Numbered from the stretch's first letter, positions 8,706 to 16,926 are shown. The stretch: DNA of 58,572 nt from Streptomyces sp. I05A-00742 (GCF_013055795.1 NZ_JABETO010000036.1:1-58572), one strand, 5' to 3'. Numbers and translations: made by a program. The notes: a model not told the origin generated them from the letters alone.

Positions 8706-9514
8706 GGGTTGCCCTGCGGGTGGCTGTGCCCCGGTCCCGCCCCTTCGCCGTTTCCCGGGGCTCTGCCCCGGACCCCGTGAAAGCGGCTTCGCCGCTTGTC
8801 CTCAATCGCCGGCCGGGCTGAAGTGTGCGCCCGGGCGTGAAATCCAGCCCGTCGGGCGATTGAGGACAACCGCGCGGAGCGCGGTTTCGGGGGTGCGGGG
8901 GCGCAGCCCCTGCAAGAAACGGTGAAAGGGCGGGCCCGGGGCACACCACCCGCCAGCGGCAGCAACCGCGACGGCCCCCGCCGCAACATCCACCCAGGCA
9001 GCAGCCCCAGCGGATCCAGATACTCCCGCCCCCGCAGCAACCCCCAGTGCAAGCAGCCCGCAGCACAATGCCAGGGCCCCGCCTCAAGCTCGCCCAGCGC
9101 CGAGCCCGCAGTCACCCGGTCACCCCGGCGGACGCCGGCCCGTACCGGCTCGTACGTCGTGCGCAACGGAGGGTCACCGGTGCCGGGTAGCTCCACGGTG
9201 ATCACGCCGCGGCCGGCGACCGTCCCGGTGAAGGAGACGACGCCGCCGACGGCGGCGAGAACCGGCTGCCCGGTGGCGGCGGACAGGTCGACGCCGCGAT
9301 GGCCGGGCGCCCAGCGCGCGGCGGGGGGCTGCCAGGCACGCGCAACAGCGGGGCGCGTGCCGACGGGCCAGGCGCGGGGGCCGTCGCCGCCGAGGGGGAC
9401 GGCGGCGGGCCGGTCGGGAACGTCCCCTCCGGCCGCGGCGACCGGGCGGCAGGTGAGCAGGACCACGGCCGTCAGCGCTACCAGGAGTGTGCGGAAGAAT
9501 CTCTGTGTGTGCAT
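8597..9514 (-). CDS. Secreted M23 family metallopeptidase, 3' end extended through a repeat
   Basis: Exported LytM-like protein expected to act on cell-wall peptides. The ATG at 9514 gives a signal peptide (basic start, hydrophobic LLVALTAVVLL, AAAGG), followed by the zinc motif HRGVD (His72, Asp76) and the second half-motif CLHWG (Cys154, His156). The usual HLH has Cys in place of its first His, so the catalytic histidine may be missing. The recognisable domain ends near residue 190, exactly where the frame enters the dispersed repeat. It then reads across the whole repeat and antisense into the TetR gene to a stop at 8597, adding about 115 low-complexity residues. The original stop seems lost. 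Catalytic status is uncertain. Confidence 0.75.
   Translation of the reverse strand: MHTQRFFRTLLVALTAVVLLTCRPVAAAGGDVPDRPAAVPLGGDGPRAWPVGTRPAVARAWQPPAARWAPGHRGVDLSAATGQPVLAAVGGVVSFTGTVAGRGVITVELPGTGDPPLRTTYEPVRAGVRRGDRVTAGSALGELEAGPWHCAAGCLHWGLLRGREYLDPLGLLPGWMLRRGPSRLLPLAGGVPRARPFTVSCRGCAPAPPKPRSARLSSIARRAGFHARAHTSARPAIEDKRRSRFHGVRGRAPGNGEGAGPGHSHPQGNPYPPTPRNAIPTATAVTRSGSSTPSSIRRTAESTTP
8729..8941. repeat. Dispersed nested inverted repeat, copy 1
   Basis: 213-bp element with 26-bp terminal inverted repeats (8729-8754 and 8916-8941, 23 of 26 matching) and an inner 23-bp inverted repeat (8798-8820 and 8845-8867, 21 of 23 matching). A near-identical full copy lies at 48988-49198 and a half copy at 19615-19745. 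It has no ORF of its own. It lies 23 bp after the TetR stop and can fold into a long cruciform, so it may also end transcription between the converging TetR and M23 genes. Confidence 0.85.
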
Positions 9515-9828
9515 GGGCCCACGGTGGTGGAACGCCGTGAATCCAGGGGATCTTGGACCGGATCTGTGGACTACTGGACGGTTGTGGACAAGGCCGTCAC
9601 CCGGCCCTTCCCCGGTCCCGTACACTTCTCTTGGCGATCCGGGTCACCGGGTCGACTTCGCACGCCCCGCCACTGTCGCGTCGGACCCTTCAAGGGCAGC
9701 GCGGTGGCCGTGTCTCTCGGTCCGTGTACGGCTCCCCGGCGGGGGGCGGTCCGCGGCGGACGCGCCGGGGCGTCAGGAGCGGCGGCCGCCCGGCCGCCGT
9801 GGAACCGAGTATCACAAGGAGCACGGCC
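9515..9828. promoter_or_regulatory. Divergent M23 / rpsB intergenic region
   Basis: 314 bp without a gene between the M23 start and rpsB. TACACT at 9621-9626 resembles a -10 box for rpsB but has no clear -35, leaving a leader of about 200 nt. The AGGAG before ATG 9829 is good. I see no riboswitch or strong hairpin here. Confidence 0.35.
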
Positions 9829-10698
9829 ATGGCCGTCGTCACGATGCGGGAGCTGCTGGAGAGCGGCGTCCACTTCGGTCACCAGACCCGTCGTTGGAAC
9901 CCGAAGATGAAGCGTTTCATCTTCACGGAGCGCAACGGCATCTACATCATCGACCTGCTCCAGTCGCTGTCGTACATCGACCGCGCCTACGAGTTCGTCA
10001 AGGAGACTGTCGCGCACGGCGGCTCCATCATGTTCGTCGGCACGAAGAAGCAGGCCCAGGAGGCCATCGCCGAGCAGGCGACCCGGGTCGGCATGCCCTA
10101 CGTCAACCAGCGCTGGCTGGGCGGCATGCTCACCAACTTCTCGACCGTCTACAAGCGCCTGCAGCGCCTGAAGGAGCTCGAGCTCATCGACTTCGAGGAC
10201 GTGGCCGCCTCCGGCCTCACCAAGAAGGAGCTCCTGGTCCTCTCCCGCGAGAAGGCCAAGCTGGAGAAGACCCTCGGCGGTATCCGCGAGATGCAGAAGG
10301 TGCCCAGCGCCGTCTGGATCGTGGACACCAAGAAGGAGCACATCGCCGTCGGTGAGGCGCGCAAGCTCCGCATCCCGGTCGTCGCGATCCTCGACACCAA
10401 CTGCGACCCGGACGAGGTCGACTACAAGATCCCGGGCAACGACGACGCGATCCGCTCCGTCACCCTGCTCACCCGCGTGATCGCCGACGCCGTCGCCGAG
10501 GGCCTCATCGCCCGTTCCGGTGCCGCGACCGGCGACCAGAAGCCGGGCGAGAAGGCCGGCGAGCCGCTGGCCGAGTGGGAGCGCGACCTCCTCGAGGGCG
10601 AGAAGAAGGCGGACGAGCCCGCCGCCGAGAAGCCGGCCGAGGCCGCCGCCGAGGCCCCCGAGGCCGAGAAGCCGGCCGCGGACGCCGAGCAGGCCTGA
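9829..10698 (+). CDS. rpsB: 30S ribosomal protein S2
   Basis: Component of the small ribosomal subunit. The protein starts MAVVTMRELLESGVHFGHQT, the family signature, and includes RWLGGMLTNFSTV and the DTNCDPDEVDY block. At 289 aa it is longer than the E. coli protein because of a C-terminal Ala/Glu/Pro/Lys-rich tail of about 50 residues, usual in Actinobacteria. ATG 9829 has an AGGAG 9 nt upstream. It is followed by tsf after 178 bp that contain a strong hairpin, so S2 and EF-Ts levels can be set separately from one transcript. Confidence 0.97.
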   Translation: MAVVTMRELLESGVHFGHQTRRWNPKMKRFIFTERNGIYIIDLLQSLSYIDRAYEFVKETVAHGGSIMFVGTKKQAQEAIAEQATRVGMPYVNQRWLGGMLTNFSTVYKRLQRLKELELIDFEDVAASGLTKKELLVLSREKAKLEKTLGGIREMQKVPSAVWIVDTKKEHIAVGEARKLRIPVVAILDTNCDPDEVDYKIPGNDDAIRSVTLLTRVIADAVAEGLIARSGAATGDQKPGEKAGEPLAEWERDLLEGEKKADEPAAEKPAEAAAEAPEAEKPAADAEQA

Positions 10699-10818
10699 CC
10701 TGCCGTACCGGGCGGCGGGGGCACCGATACGCGTGACCCCGCCGTCCCTGGTGGATCCACGGCCGGATTCCCGTCCGGTGGACGGGAGCCGGCCGTCGTG
10801 GTGACCTCAAGACGGACC

Positions 10819-10852
10819 TGCCCCGCCGGGTGCCGAGCGGCACGGCGGGGCA
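10819..10852 (+). terminator. rpsB-tsf intergenic attenuator hairpin
   Basis: Nine outer base pairs (10819-10827 with 10844-10852) continue, after a two-base bulge, into five more (10830-10834 with 10839-10843). It lies 24 nt before the tsf ATG and is not followed by a T-run, so partial termination or attenuation fits better than full termination. Confidence 0.6.
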
Positions 10853-10876
10853 CAGTGCACAAGAAGGATTTCAACG

Positions 10877-11713
10877 ATGGCGAACTTCACCGCCGCTGAC
10901 GTCAAGAAGCTCCGTGAGCTCACCGGCGCCGGCATGATGGACTGCAAGAAGGCGCTCGACGAGGCCGAGGGCAACCTCGAGAAGGCCGTCGAGATCGTCC
11001 GCGTCAAGGGCCTGAAGGGCGTCGCCAAGCGCGAGTCCCGCACCACCGAGAACGGCGCCGTCGTCTCCTCCATCGCCGCCGACAACACCTCCGGTGTCAT
11101 CGTCGAGCTGAAGTGCGAGACGGACTTCGTCGCCAAGGGCGAGAAGTTCATCGCCGTGGCCGAGGCGCTCGCCGCCCACGTCGCCAAGAGCGCCCCCGCC
11201 GACATCGAGGCCCTGCTCGGCTCCGAGATCGAGGCCGGCAAGACCGTCCAGGCGTTCATCGACGAGGCCAACGCCACCCTGGGCGAGAAGATCGTCGTGG
11301 ACCGCTTCGCGGCGTTCGCCGGCGGCTACGTCTCCGCGTACATGCACCGCACCGCCGCGGACCTGCCTCCGCAGGTCGGCGTGCTGGTCGAGCTGGACAA
11401 GGAGAACGCCGAGGTCGCCAAGGACGTCGCGCAGCACATCGCCGCGTTCGCGCCGAAGTTCCTCTCCCGTGACGCCATCCCCGCCGACGTCGTGGAGAAC
11501 GAGCGCCGCGTCGCCGAGGCCACCGCGCGCGAGGAGGGCAAGCCCGAGGCCGCCCTGCCGAAGATCGTCGAGGGTCGCGTCACCGGCTTCTTCAAGGAGC
11601 AGGTCCTGCTGGACCAGCCCTTCGCCAAGGACAACAAGAAGACCGTCCAGAAGATCCTGGACGAGGCCGGCGTCACGCTGAAGCGCTTCGCCCGCATCCG
11701 CGTCGGCGCCTGA
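10877..11713 (+). CDS. tsf: Translation elongation factor Ts
   Basis: 278-residue guanine-nucleotide exchange factor for EF-Tu. The N-terminal UBA-like domain (MANFTAADVKKLRELTGAGM, then CKKALDEAEGN) and the CETDFVAKGEKF motif that contacts EF-Tu are intact. The length fits the usual bacterial form. AGAAGGA upstream of ATG 10877 is the RBS. It lies downstream of rpsB, as in most bacteria, with an attenuator-like hairpin between them. Confidence 0.97.
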   Translation: MANFTAADVKKLRELTGAGMMDCKKALDEAEGNLEKAVEIVRVKGLKGVAKRESRTTENGAVVSSIAADNTSGVIVELKCETDFVAKGEKFIAVAEALAAHVAKSAPADIEALLGSEIEAGKTVQAFIDEANATLGEKIVVDRFAAFAGGYVSAYMHRTAADLPPQVGVLVELDKENAEVAKDVAQHIAAFAPKFLSRDAIPADVVENERRVAEATAREEGKPEAALPKIVEGRVTGFFKEQVLLDQPFAKDNKKTVQKILDEAGVTLKRFARIRVGA

Positions 11714-11794
11714 GCCCCGGCAGGGCAGCGATTGACCCGCGACCCGCTAGGGTCGTACGCAGCCGACCGTCCACCGGCCGGCCGCTGATGTGAC

Positions 11795-11850
11795 GAGGAG
11801 GCCATTGCCGCAGAGGGAACCGAAAGGACCCAACCGGCAATGGCCTTCTT
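11795..11850 (+). terminator. tsf-pyrH intergenic hairpin
   Basis: A perfect 12-bp stem (11799-11810 with 11835-11846), extendable by four pairs including wobbles, around a 24-nt A-rich loop. It is followed by a short T-containing tail and lies just before the pyrH RBS. It probably ends the rpsB-tsf transcript, with pyrH expressed by read-through or from another promoter. Confidence 0.55.
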
Positions 11851-11874
11851 CGTATGTGCACGAGGAGAACTCCA

Positions 11875-12654
11875 ATGAATCAGGGTGCGGACGCCCACAG
11901 GGCCGCCGACGGCAAGGGCGACGACCACGGGAAACCCCGCCGGTTCCTGCTGAAACTGTCAGGTGAGGCCTTCGCCGGCGGCGGAGGGCTCGGTGTCGAC
12001 CCCGATGTCGTGCACGCCATCGCCCGGGAGATCGCTGCCGTGGTCCGCGAGGGTTACGAGATCGCCGTCGTCATCGGCGGCGGCAACTTCTTCCGCGGTG
12101 CCGAGCTCCAGCAGCGCGGCATGGACCGGGCCCGCTCCGACTACATGGGCATGCTCGGCACGGTGATGAACAGCCTCGCCCTCCAGGACTTCCTGGTCAA
12201 GGAAGGGGTGGAGACCCGGGTCCAGACCGGCATCACCATGGGCCAGGTCGCCGAGCCGTTCATCCCGCTGCGCGCCGTGCGCCACCTGGAGAAGGGCCGC
12301 GTCGTGATCTTCGGCGCGGGTATGGGCATGCCCTACTTCTCCACCGACACCACCGCCGCCCAGCGCGCCCTGGAGATCCACGCCGAGGCGATCCTCATGG
12401 GCAAGAACGGCGTCGACGGGATCTACGACTCCGACCCCAAGAAGAACCCGGCCGCGGTGAAGTTCGACGCACTGGAGTACGGCGAGGTGCTCGCCCGCGG
12501 CCTCAAGGTCGCCGACGCCACCGCCATCAGCCTGTGCATGGACAACAAGCTGCCGATCCTGGTGTTCGAGCTGCTCGCCGAGGGCAACATCGCCCGCGCG
12601 GTCAAGGGTGAGAAGATCGGCACGCTCGTGAGCGACCGGGGCACGCGGGACTGA
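11875..12654 (+). CDS. pyrH: UMP kinase
   Basis: 259-residue amino-acid-kinase-fold enzyme phosphorylating UMP to UDP with ATP, in the cytoplasm. Key motifs seen are FLLKLSGEAFAG, VIGGGNFFRGAEL, RVVIFGAGMGMPYFSTD and MGKNGVDGIYDSDP. The ATG at 11875 lies 6 nt after GAGGAGA; an in-frame ATG at 11854 exists but sits before that RBS. The first 20 residues are a polar extension usual in actinobacterial PyrH. It lies in the conserved tsf-pyrH-frr order. Confidence 0.96.
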   Translation: MNQGADAHRAADGKGDDHGKPRRFLLKLSGEAFAGGGGLGVDPDVVHAIAREIAAVVREGYEIAVVIGGGNFFRGAELQQRGMDRARSDYMGMLGTVMNSLALQDFLVKEGVETRVQTGITMGQVAEPFIPLRAVRHLEKGRVVIFGAGMGMPYFSTDTTAAQRALEIHAEAILMGKNGVDGIYDSDPKKNPAAVKFDALEYGEVLARGLKVADATAISLCMDNKLPILVFELLAEGNIARAVKGEKIGTLVSDRGTRD

Positions 12655-12669
12655 GACCGGCCCGTACGA

Positions 12670-12701
12670 CCGTCCGCCGCCCTCCGGGCACCGGCGGACG
12701 G
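12670..12701 (+). terminator. pyrH-frr intergenic hairpin
   Basis: A perfect 10-bp stem (12670-12679 with 12692-12701) with a 12-nt loop, 15 nt after the pyrH stop. No T-run follows; it may be a weak terminator or an mRNA-stabilising structure. Confidence 0.45.
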
Positions 12702-12824
12702 CAACTCCGGGGCGTGGGAAGACCACGGCCCGGGGATGGACAACTGCCTGCCGGTCGGACACCGTGCAGGAGAAGACGCGCGCAGGGGCGAGGCTCTGCT
12801 TACTGATAACACCAGGAGCAAGTG

Positions 12825-13382
12825 GTGATCGAAGAGATCCTCCTCGAAGCCGAGGAGAAGATGGAGAAGGCCGTTGTGGTCGCCAAGGAGGACTTCGCGG
12901 CGATCCGCACCGGGCGTGCGCACCCGGCGATGTTCAACAAGATCGTGGCGGACTACTACGGTGCGCTGACGCCCATCAACCAGCTGGCGTCGTTCTCGGT
13001 GCCCGAGCCGCGCATGGCCGTGGTGACCCCGTTCGACAAGAGCGCGCTGCGCAATATCGAGCAGGCCATCCGCGACTCCGACCTGGGCGTCAACCCGAGC
13101 AACGACGGCAACATCATCCGGGTGAACTTCCCGGAGCTCACCGAGGAGCGCCGCCGGGAGTTCATCAAGGTCGCCAAGGGCAAGGGCGAGGACGCCAAGG
13201 TCTCGATCCGCTCCGTGCGCCGCAAGGCCAAGGACGCCCTGGACAAGCTCGTCAAGGACAAGGAGTCCGGCGAGGACGAGGTGCGCCGCGCGGAGAAGGA
13301 GCTCGACGACACCACCGCGAAGTACGTCGCGCAGGTGGACGAGCTGCTCAAGCACAAGGAATCCGAGCTCCTCGAGGTCTGA
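12825..13382 (+). CDS. frr: Ribosome recycling factor
   Basis: 185-residue factor that, with EF-G, splits post-termination ribosomes. The sequence MIEEILLEAEEKMEKAV opens the first long helix, and RTGRAHPAMFNKI and LTEERRREFIKVAKGKGEDAK-type regions are conserved. Two adjacent GTG codons (12822, 12825) could start it. I chose 12825 because AGGAG at 12814-12818 is then 6 nt away and the product begins MIEE as in other streptomycetes. Its TGA overlaps the cdsA ATG, so phospholipid synthesis is translationally coupled to it. Confidence 0.96.
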   Translation: MIEEILLEAEEKMEKAVVVAKEDFAAIRTGRAHPAMFNKIVADYYGALTPINQLASFSVPEPRMAVVTPFDKSALRNIEQAIRDSDLGVNPSNDGNIIRVNFPELTEERRREFIKVAKGKGEDAKVSIRSVRRKAKDALDKLVKDKESGEDEVRRAEKELDDTTAKYVAQVDELLKHKESELLEV

Positions 13383-14470
13383 TGAACGACGCATCCTGGG
13401 GAGCCCCGTCGCGCACCGGGCAGTGGGGGGCCGTCGACGGCCACACCACGTTCCCGGCGGGTCCTGTACGCGAAGCGGCCGGGTCGGCGCAGACTCGGGC
13501 CATGCCGATCGTGCCCGACGCAGGCGGAGACCAGGAGGACCGTGACCAGGGGGCCGCCCACCTCGGTGGCCCCCTGTTCCGCGACGAACGCGACCGAGGG
13601 GAGCCCGAAATCCGGCCGCAGGAACCCGCCGCCCCCCAGGCACCGAAGGCGGGGAAGAAGAGCGCGGGCCGCGATCTGCGTGCCGCGATAGGGGTGGGAC
13701 TGGGCCTCGGCGCGGTCATCATCGCCTCGCTGTTCATCTACAAGCCCGTCTTCCTCGGCGTGATCGTGGTCGCCGTGGTGGTCGGGCTGTGGGAGCTCAC
13801 CTCCCGCCTCGCCGAGCGCAAGGGCATCAGGGCCCCTCTGGTGCCGCTCGCGATCGGCGGTGCCGCGATGACCGTCGCGGGGTACGTCAGCGGCGCCGAG
13901 GGCGCGTGGGTGGCCATGGCCTTCACCGCGCTCGCCGTCCTCGTCTGGCGGATGACCGAGCCGCCGGACGACTACCTCAAGGACGTCACGGCGGGCATCT
14001 TCGCCGCGTTCTACGTGCCGTTCCTCGCCACCTTCGTGGCCCTGATGCTCGCCGCCGACGACGGTGCCTGGCGCGTGCTGACCTTCCTGATCCTCACGGT
14101 GGTCAGCGACACCGGCGCCTACGCGGTGGGCTGGCGCTTCGGCAGGCGCAAGCTGGCCCCGCGCATCAGCCCCGGCAAGACCCGCGAGGGCCTGATCGGT
14201 GCCGTGCTGTTCGCCATGGTCGCGGGCGCGCTGTGCATGCGCTTCCTGATCGACGACGGGGTGTGGTGGCAGGGTCTGCTGCTCGGCCTGGCCGTGGCGG
14301 TCAGTGCCACGCTGGGCGATCTCGGCGAGTCGATGATCAAGCGTGATCTGGGCATCAAGGACATGGGCCGGCTGCTGCCGGGGCATGGCGGGATCATGGA
14401 CCGCTTGGACTCGCTGCTGCCGACCGCGCCGGTCGTGTGGCTGCTCATGGTCGCCTTCGTCGGGTCGTAA
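13382..14470 (+). CDS. cdsA: Phosphatidate cytidylyltransferase
   Basis: Integral membrane enzyme making CDP-diacylglycerol from phosphatidate and CTP, the branch point for phospholipids. The first 100 residues are a hydrophilic, charged and proline-rich N-terminal tail. About eight membrane segments follow, then the CdsA signature near the C-terminus (ESMIKRDLGIKDMGRLLPGH with the following DRLDS). At 362 aa it is longer than E. coli CdsA only because of the tail. The ATG overlaps the frr stop. An in-frame ATG at residue 41 could be used instead; the overlapping start favours 13382. Confidence 0.93.
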   Translation: MNDASWGAPSRTGQWGAVDGHTTFPAGPVREAAGSAQTRAMPIVPDAGGDQEDRDQGAAHLGGPLFRDERDRGEPEIRPQEPAAPQAPKAGKKSAGRDLRAAIGVGLGLGAVIIASLFIYKPVFLGVIVVAVVVGLWELTSRLAERKGIRAPLVPLAIGGAAMTVAGYVSGAEGAWVAMAFTALAVLVWRMTEPPDDYLKDVTAGIFAAFYVPFLATFVALMLAADDGAWRVLTFLILTVVSDTGAYAVGWRFGRRKLAPRISPGKTREGLIGAVLFAMVAGALCMRFLIDDGVWWQGLLLGLAVAVSATLGDLGESMIKRDLGIKDMGRLLPGHGGIMDRLDSLLPTAPVVWLLMVAFVGS

Positions 14471-14496
14471 CCCGCTGACCTGTGTGTTCTCCGGTG

Positions 14497-14529
14497 CGGG
14501 GCCCGTCGTCCACAGGACGGCGGGCCCCG
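14497..14529 (+). terminator. Terminator-like hairpin after cdsA
   Basis: 15-bp stem (14497-14511 with 14515-14529, one G-U pair) with a 3-nt loop, 26 nt after the cdsA stop. Very stable but without a T-run, as is common for Streptomyces terminators. Confidence 0.65.
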
Positions 14530-14557
14530 TCCGCGCGTCTGCGACACTTGAACCATC

Positions 14558-15664
14558 ATGCCTAAGCCCGGAGAACTCACTTTTGTCGCCCCCCGCGGAG
14601 CCAAGAAGCCCCCGCGGCACCTTGCCGACCTCTCGCCCGCCGAGCGCAAGGAGGCCGTCGCCGCCATCGGCGAGAAGCCGTTCCGGGCGAAGCAGCTGTC
14701 CCAGCACTACTTCGCGCGCTACGCGCACGACCCGGCGCAGTGGACGGACATCCCGGCCGCGGCCCGCGGGAAGCTCGCGGAGGAGCTGCTGCCGGAGCTG
14801 ATGAGTGTGGTGCGGCATATCTCGTGCGACGACGACACCACCCGCAAGACCCTCTGGCGGCTGCACGACGGCAAGCTCGTCGAGTCGGTGCTGATGCGCT
14901 ACCCCGACCGGGTCACCATGTGCATCAGCTCACAGGCCGGCTGCGGCATGAACTGTCCGTTCTGCGCCACCGGCCAGGCGGGCCTGGACCGCAACCTGTC
15001 GACCGCCGAGATCGTGCACCAGATCGTGGACGGCATGCGGGCGCTGCGCGACGGCGAGGTCCCGGGCGGCCAGGCGCGGCTGTCCAACATCGTCTTCATG
15101 GGCATGGGCGAGCCGCTGGCGAACTACAAGCGGGTCGTCGGCGCCATCCGCCGGCTGACCGACCCGGAGCCGGACGGCCTGGGGCTGTCGCAGCGCGGCA
15201 TCACGGTGTCCACGGTCGGCCTGGTGCCCGCGATGCACCGGTTCGCCGACGAGGGCTTCAAGTGCCGCCTCGCGGTCTCGCTGCACGCGCCGGACGACGA
15301 GCTGCGGGACACCCTCGTCCCGGTGAACACCCGCTGGAAGGTCCGTGAGGTCCTGGACGCGGCGTGGGAGTACGCCGAGAAGTCCGGCCGCCGGATCTCC
15401 ATCGAGTACGCCCTGATCAGGGACATCAACGACCAGGCGTGGCGCGGCGACCTGCTCGGCCGGCTGCTCAAGGGCAAGCGGGTGCACGTCAACCTCATCC
15501 CGCTCAACCCCACCCCGGGGTCGAAGTGGACGGCGTCCCGTCCGGAGGACGAGCGGGCGTTCGTGGCGGCGATCGCGGCCCACGGCGTCCCGGTGACCGT
15601 GCGGGACACGCGCGGCCAGGAGATCGACGGCGCCTGCGGCCAGCTGGCGGCGACCGAGCGCTGA
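14558..15664 (+). CDS. rlmN: 23S rRNA / tRNA adenine-C2 methyltransferase RlmN
   Basis: 368-residue radical-SAM enzyme that methylates C2 of A2503 in 23S rRNA and A37 in some tRNAs, helping decoding accuracy. The iron-sulfur cluster motif is GCGMNCPFC (Cys129, Cys133, Cys136); the FMGMGEPLANY motif binds SAM; the catalytic cysteine lies in the C-terminal GACGQL. All needed residues are present. It follows the cdsA hairpin, so probably has its own promoter, and ends at a short GC-rich hairpin. Confidence 0.95.
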   Translation: MPKPGELTFVAPRGAKKPPRHLADLSPAERKEAVAAIGEKPFRAKQLSQHYFARYAHDPAQWTDIPAAARGKLAEELLPELMSVVRHISCDDDTTRKTLWRLHDGKLVESVLMRYPDRVTMCISSQAGCGMNCPFCATGQAGLDRNLSTAEIVHQIVDGMRALRDGEVPGGQARLSNIVFMGMGEPLANYKRVVGAIRRLTDPEPDGLGLSQRGITVSTVGLVPAMHRFADEGFKCRLAVSLHAPDDELRDTLVPVNTRWKVREVLDAAWEYAEKSGRRISIEYALIRDINDQAWRGDLLGRLLKGKRVHVNLIPLNPTPGSKWTASRPEDERAFVAAIAAHGVPVTVRDTRGQEIDGACGQLAATER

Positions 15665-15681
15665 CCCGGACGGCGTCCGGG
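15665..15681 (+). terminator. Hairpin after rlmN
   Basis: A 7-bp GC stem (15665-15671 with 15675-15681) with a GGC loop directly after the stop codon. Modest stability; it probably separates rlmN from the thiamine operon. Confidence 0.4.
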
Positions 15682-15700
15682 TGGCGGGCGGGTGCACTGA

Positions 15701-15706
15701 TACGGT
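15701..15706 (+). promoter_or_regulatory. Candidate -10 box of thiBPQ operon
   Basis: TACGGT fits the TANNNT pattern and would start transcription about 25 nt before the TPP aptamer. No good -35 box is visible. It is flanked by direct repeats of GGTGCACT (15691-15698 and 15705-15712), a possible operator. Confidence 0.3.
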
Positions 15707-15734
15707 GCACTCGCACTGCTCGCACAAATGAACA

Positions 15735-15822
15735 ATCCGACAGGGGAGCGCACACAGCGCTGAGAGTGCGGCCCGGCCGCAGACCCTCGGACCTGATCCG
15801 GTTAGTACCGGCGTAGGGAGTC
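15735..15822 (+). promoter_or_regulatory. TPP riboswitch (THI element)
   Basis: The conserved aptamer parts occur in order: the GGGGAGC strand near 15743, CTGAGA at 15760-15765, ACCCT and ACCTGATC near 15783-15798, and GTAGGGAG at 15813-15820. GAC near 15739 and GTC near 15820 can close P1. The GGGAG at 15816-15820 also serves as the Shine-Dalgarno of thiB (11 nt to the ATG), so TPP binding probably blocks translation directly. Thiamine pyrophosphate is the known ligand of this class. Confidence 0.93.
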
Positions 15823-15831
15823 AGCCCGACC

Positions 15832-16926
15832 ATGAACACCACCCTCCGGCGTGCCCTGGGCGCCACCGCCGTCGCCGCGCTCGCCCTTCCGGCGCTCGCC
15901 GCCTGCGGCGGATCCGACGGCTCGGACGAGGCCGACGGCGGCAAGACGGTCACCCTCGTCTCGCACGAGTCGTTCGCCGTCTCCCCGGACGTGCTGAAGC
16001 AGTTCACCGCGGAGACCGGGTACACGGTCAAGACGCTCAAGAGCGGTGACGCCGGGCGGGCCGTGAACCAGGCGATCCTCTCCAAGAGCCACCCGCAGGG
16101 CGACGTGCTCTTCGGCGTGGACAACACGCTGCTGTCCCGCGCGCTCGACAACGGGATCTTCGCGTCGTACGAGGCCAAGGGCCTGGACCGGGTGCCGCGG
16201 GAGTTCCGGGCGGACGACGCGGAGCACCGGGTGACGCCGGTCGACACCGGTGACATCTGCGTCAACTACGACCGCGCGTACTTCGCCGACCACAAGCTGG
16301 CCCCGCCGCAGACCTTCGACGACCTGGTGAAGCCCGCGTACAAGGGCCTCCTGGTCACCGAGAACGCCGCCACCTCCTCCCCGGGCCTCGCCTTCCAGCT
16401 CGCGACCGTCGCCAAGTACGGGGACGACGGCTGGCAGGACTACTGGAAGAAGCTCAAGGACAACGGCGTCGAGGTCGTCGACGGCTGGGAGCAGGCGTAC
16501 AACGACCGCTTCTCCGGCTCCGCCGCGGGCCGCAAGGCCAAGGGCGACCGGCCGCTCGTCGTCTCCTACGCCTCCAGCCCGCCGGCCGAGGTCAAGGACA
16601 TGAAGCCGCGGCCGAAGGCGGACGAGGCGCCGACCGGCGTCGCGACCGGCACCTGCTTCCGGCAGACCGAGTACGCGGGTCTGCTGAAGGGCGCGAAGAA
16701 CACCAAGGGCGGCAAGGCGCTGCTGGACTTCCTGCTGAGCAAGCGGTTCCAGGAGGACATGCCGCTCACCATGTACGTCAAGCCGGTGGTGAAGGACGCC
16801 GCGCTGCCCGAGCTGTTCACCACGTACGGCGCCAAGGTCGACGCTCCGCAGACGCTCGCCCCCGAGAAGATCGCGAAGAACCGTGACCAGTGGGTCAAGG
16901 CATGGTCCTCGATCGTCCTGAAGTAG
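15832..16926 (+). CDS. thiB: Thiamine ABC transporter substrate-binding lipoprotein
   Basis: 364-residue extracellular lipoprotein that captures thiamine or its phosphates. The signal peptide ends in the lipobox LAAC (Cys about 24), followed by a flexible Gly/Ser/Asp linker and a two-lobed binding fold with the ThiB-type block SPGLAFQLATVAKYGDDGW. The TPP riboswitch directly upstream fixes the substrate far better than sequence alone. The last 25 nt overlap thiP. RBS access is set by the riboswitch. Confidence 0.92.
   Translation: MNTTLRRALGATAVAALALPALAACGGSDGSDEADGGKTVTLVSHESFAVSPDVLKQFTAETGYTVKTLKSGDAGRAVNQAILSKSHPQGDVLFGVDNTLLSRALDNGIFASYEAKGLDRVPREFRADDAEHRVTPVDTGDICVNYDRAYFADHKLAPPQTFDDLVKPAYKGLLVTENAATSSPGLAFQLATVAKYGDDGWQDYWKKLKDNGVEVVDGWEQAYNDRFSGSAAGRKAKGDRPLVVSYASSPPAEVKDMKPRPKADEAPTGVATGTCFRQTEYAGLLKGAKNTKGGKALLDFLLSKRFQEDMPLTMYVKPVVKDAALPELFTTYGAKVDAPQTLAPEKIAKNRDQWVKAWSSIVLK

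Noticed and set aside
15691..15712. GTGCAC repeats as a regulator site for the thiamine operon
   Set aside because: Possible, but the TPP riboswitch explains control and the repeats overlap the probable -10 box, so it is kept only as a remark.
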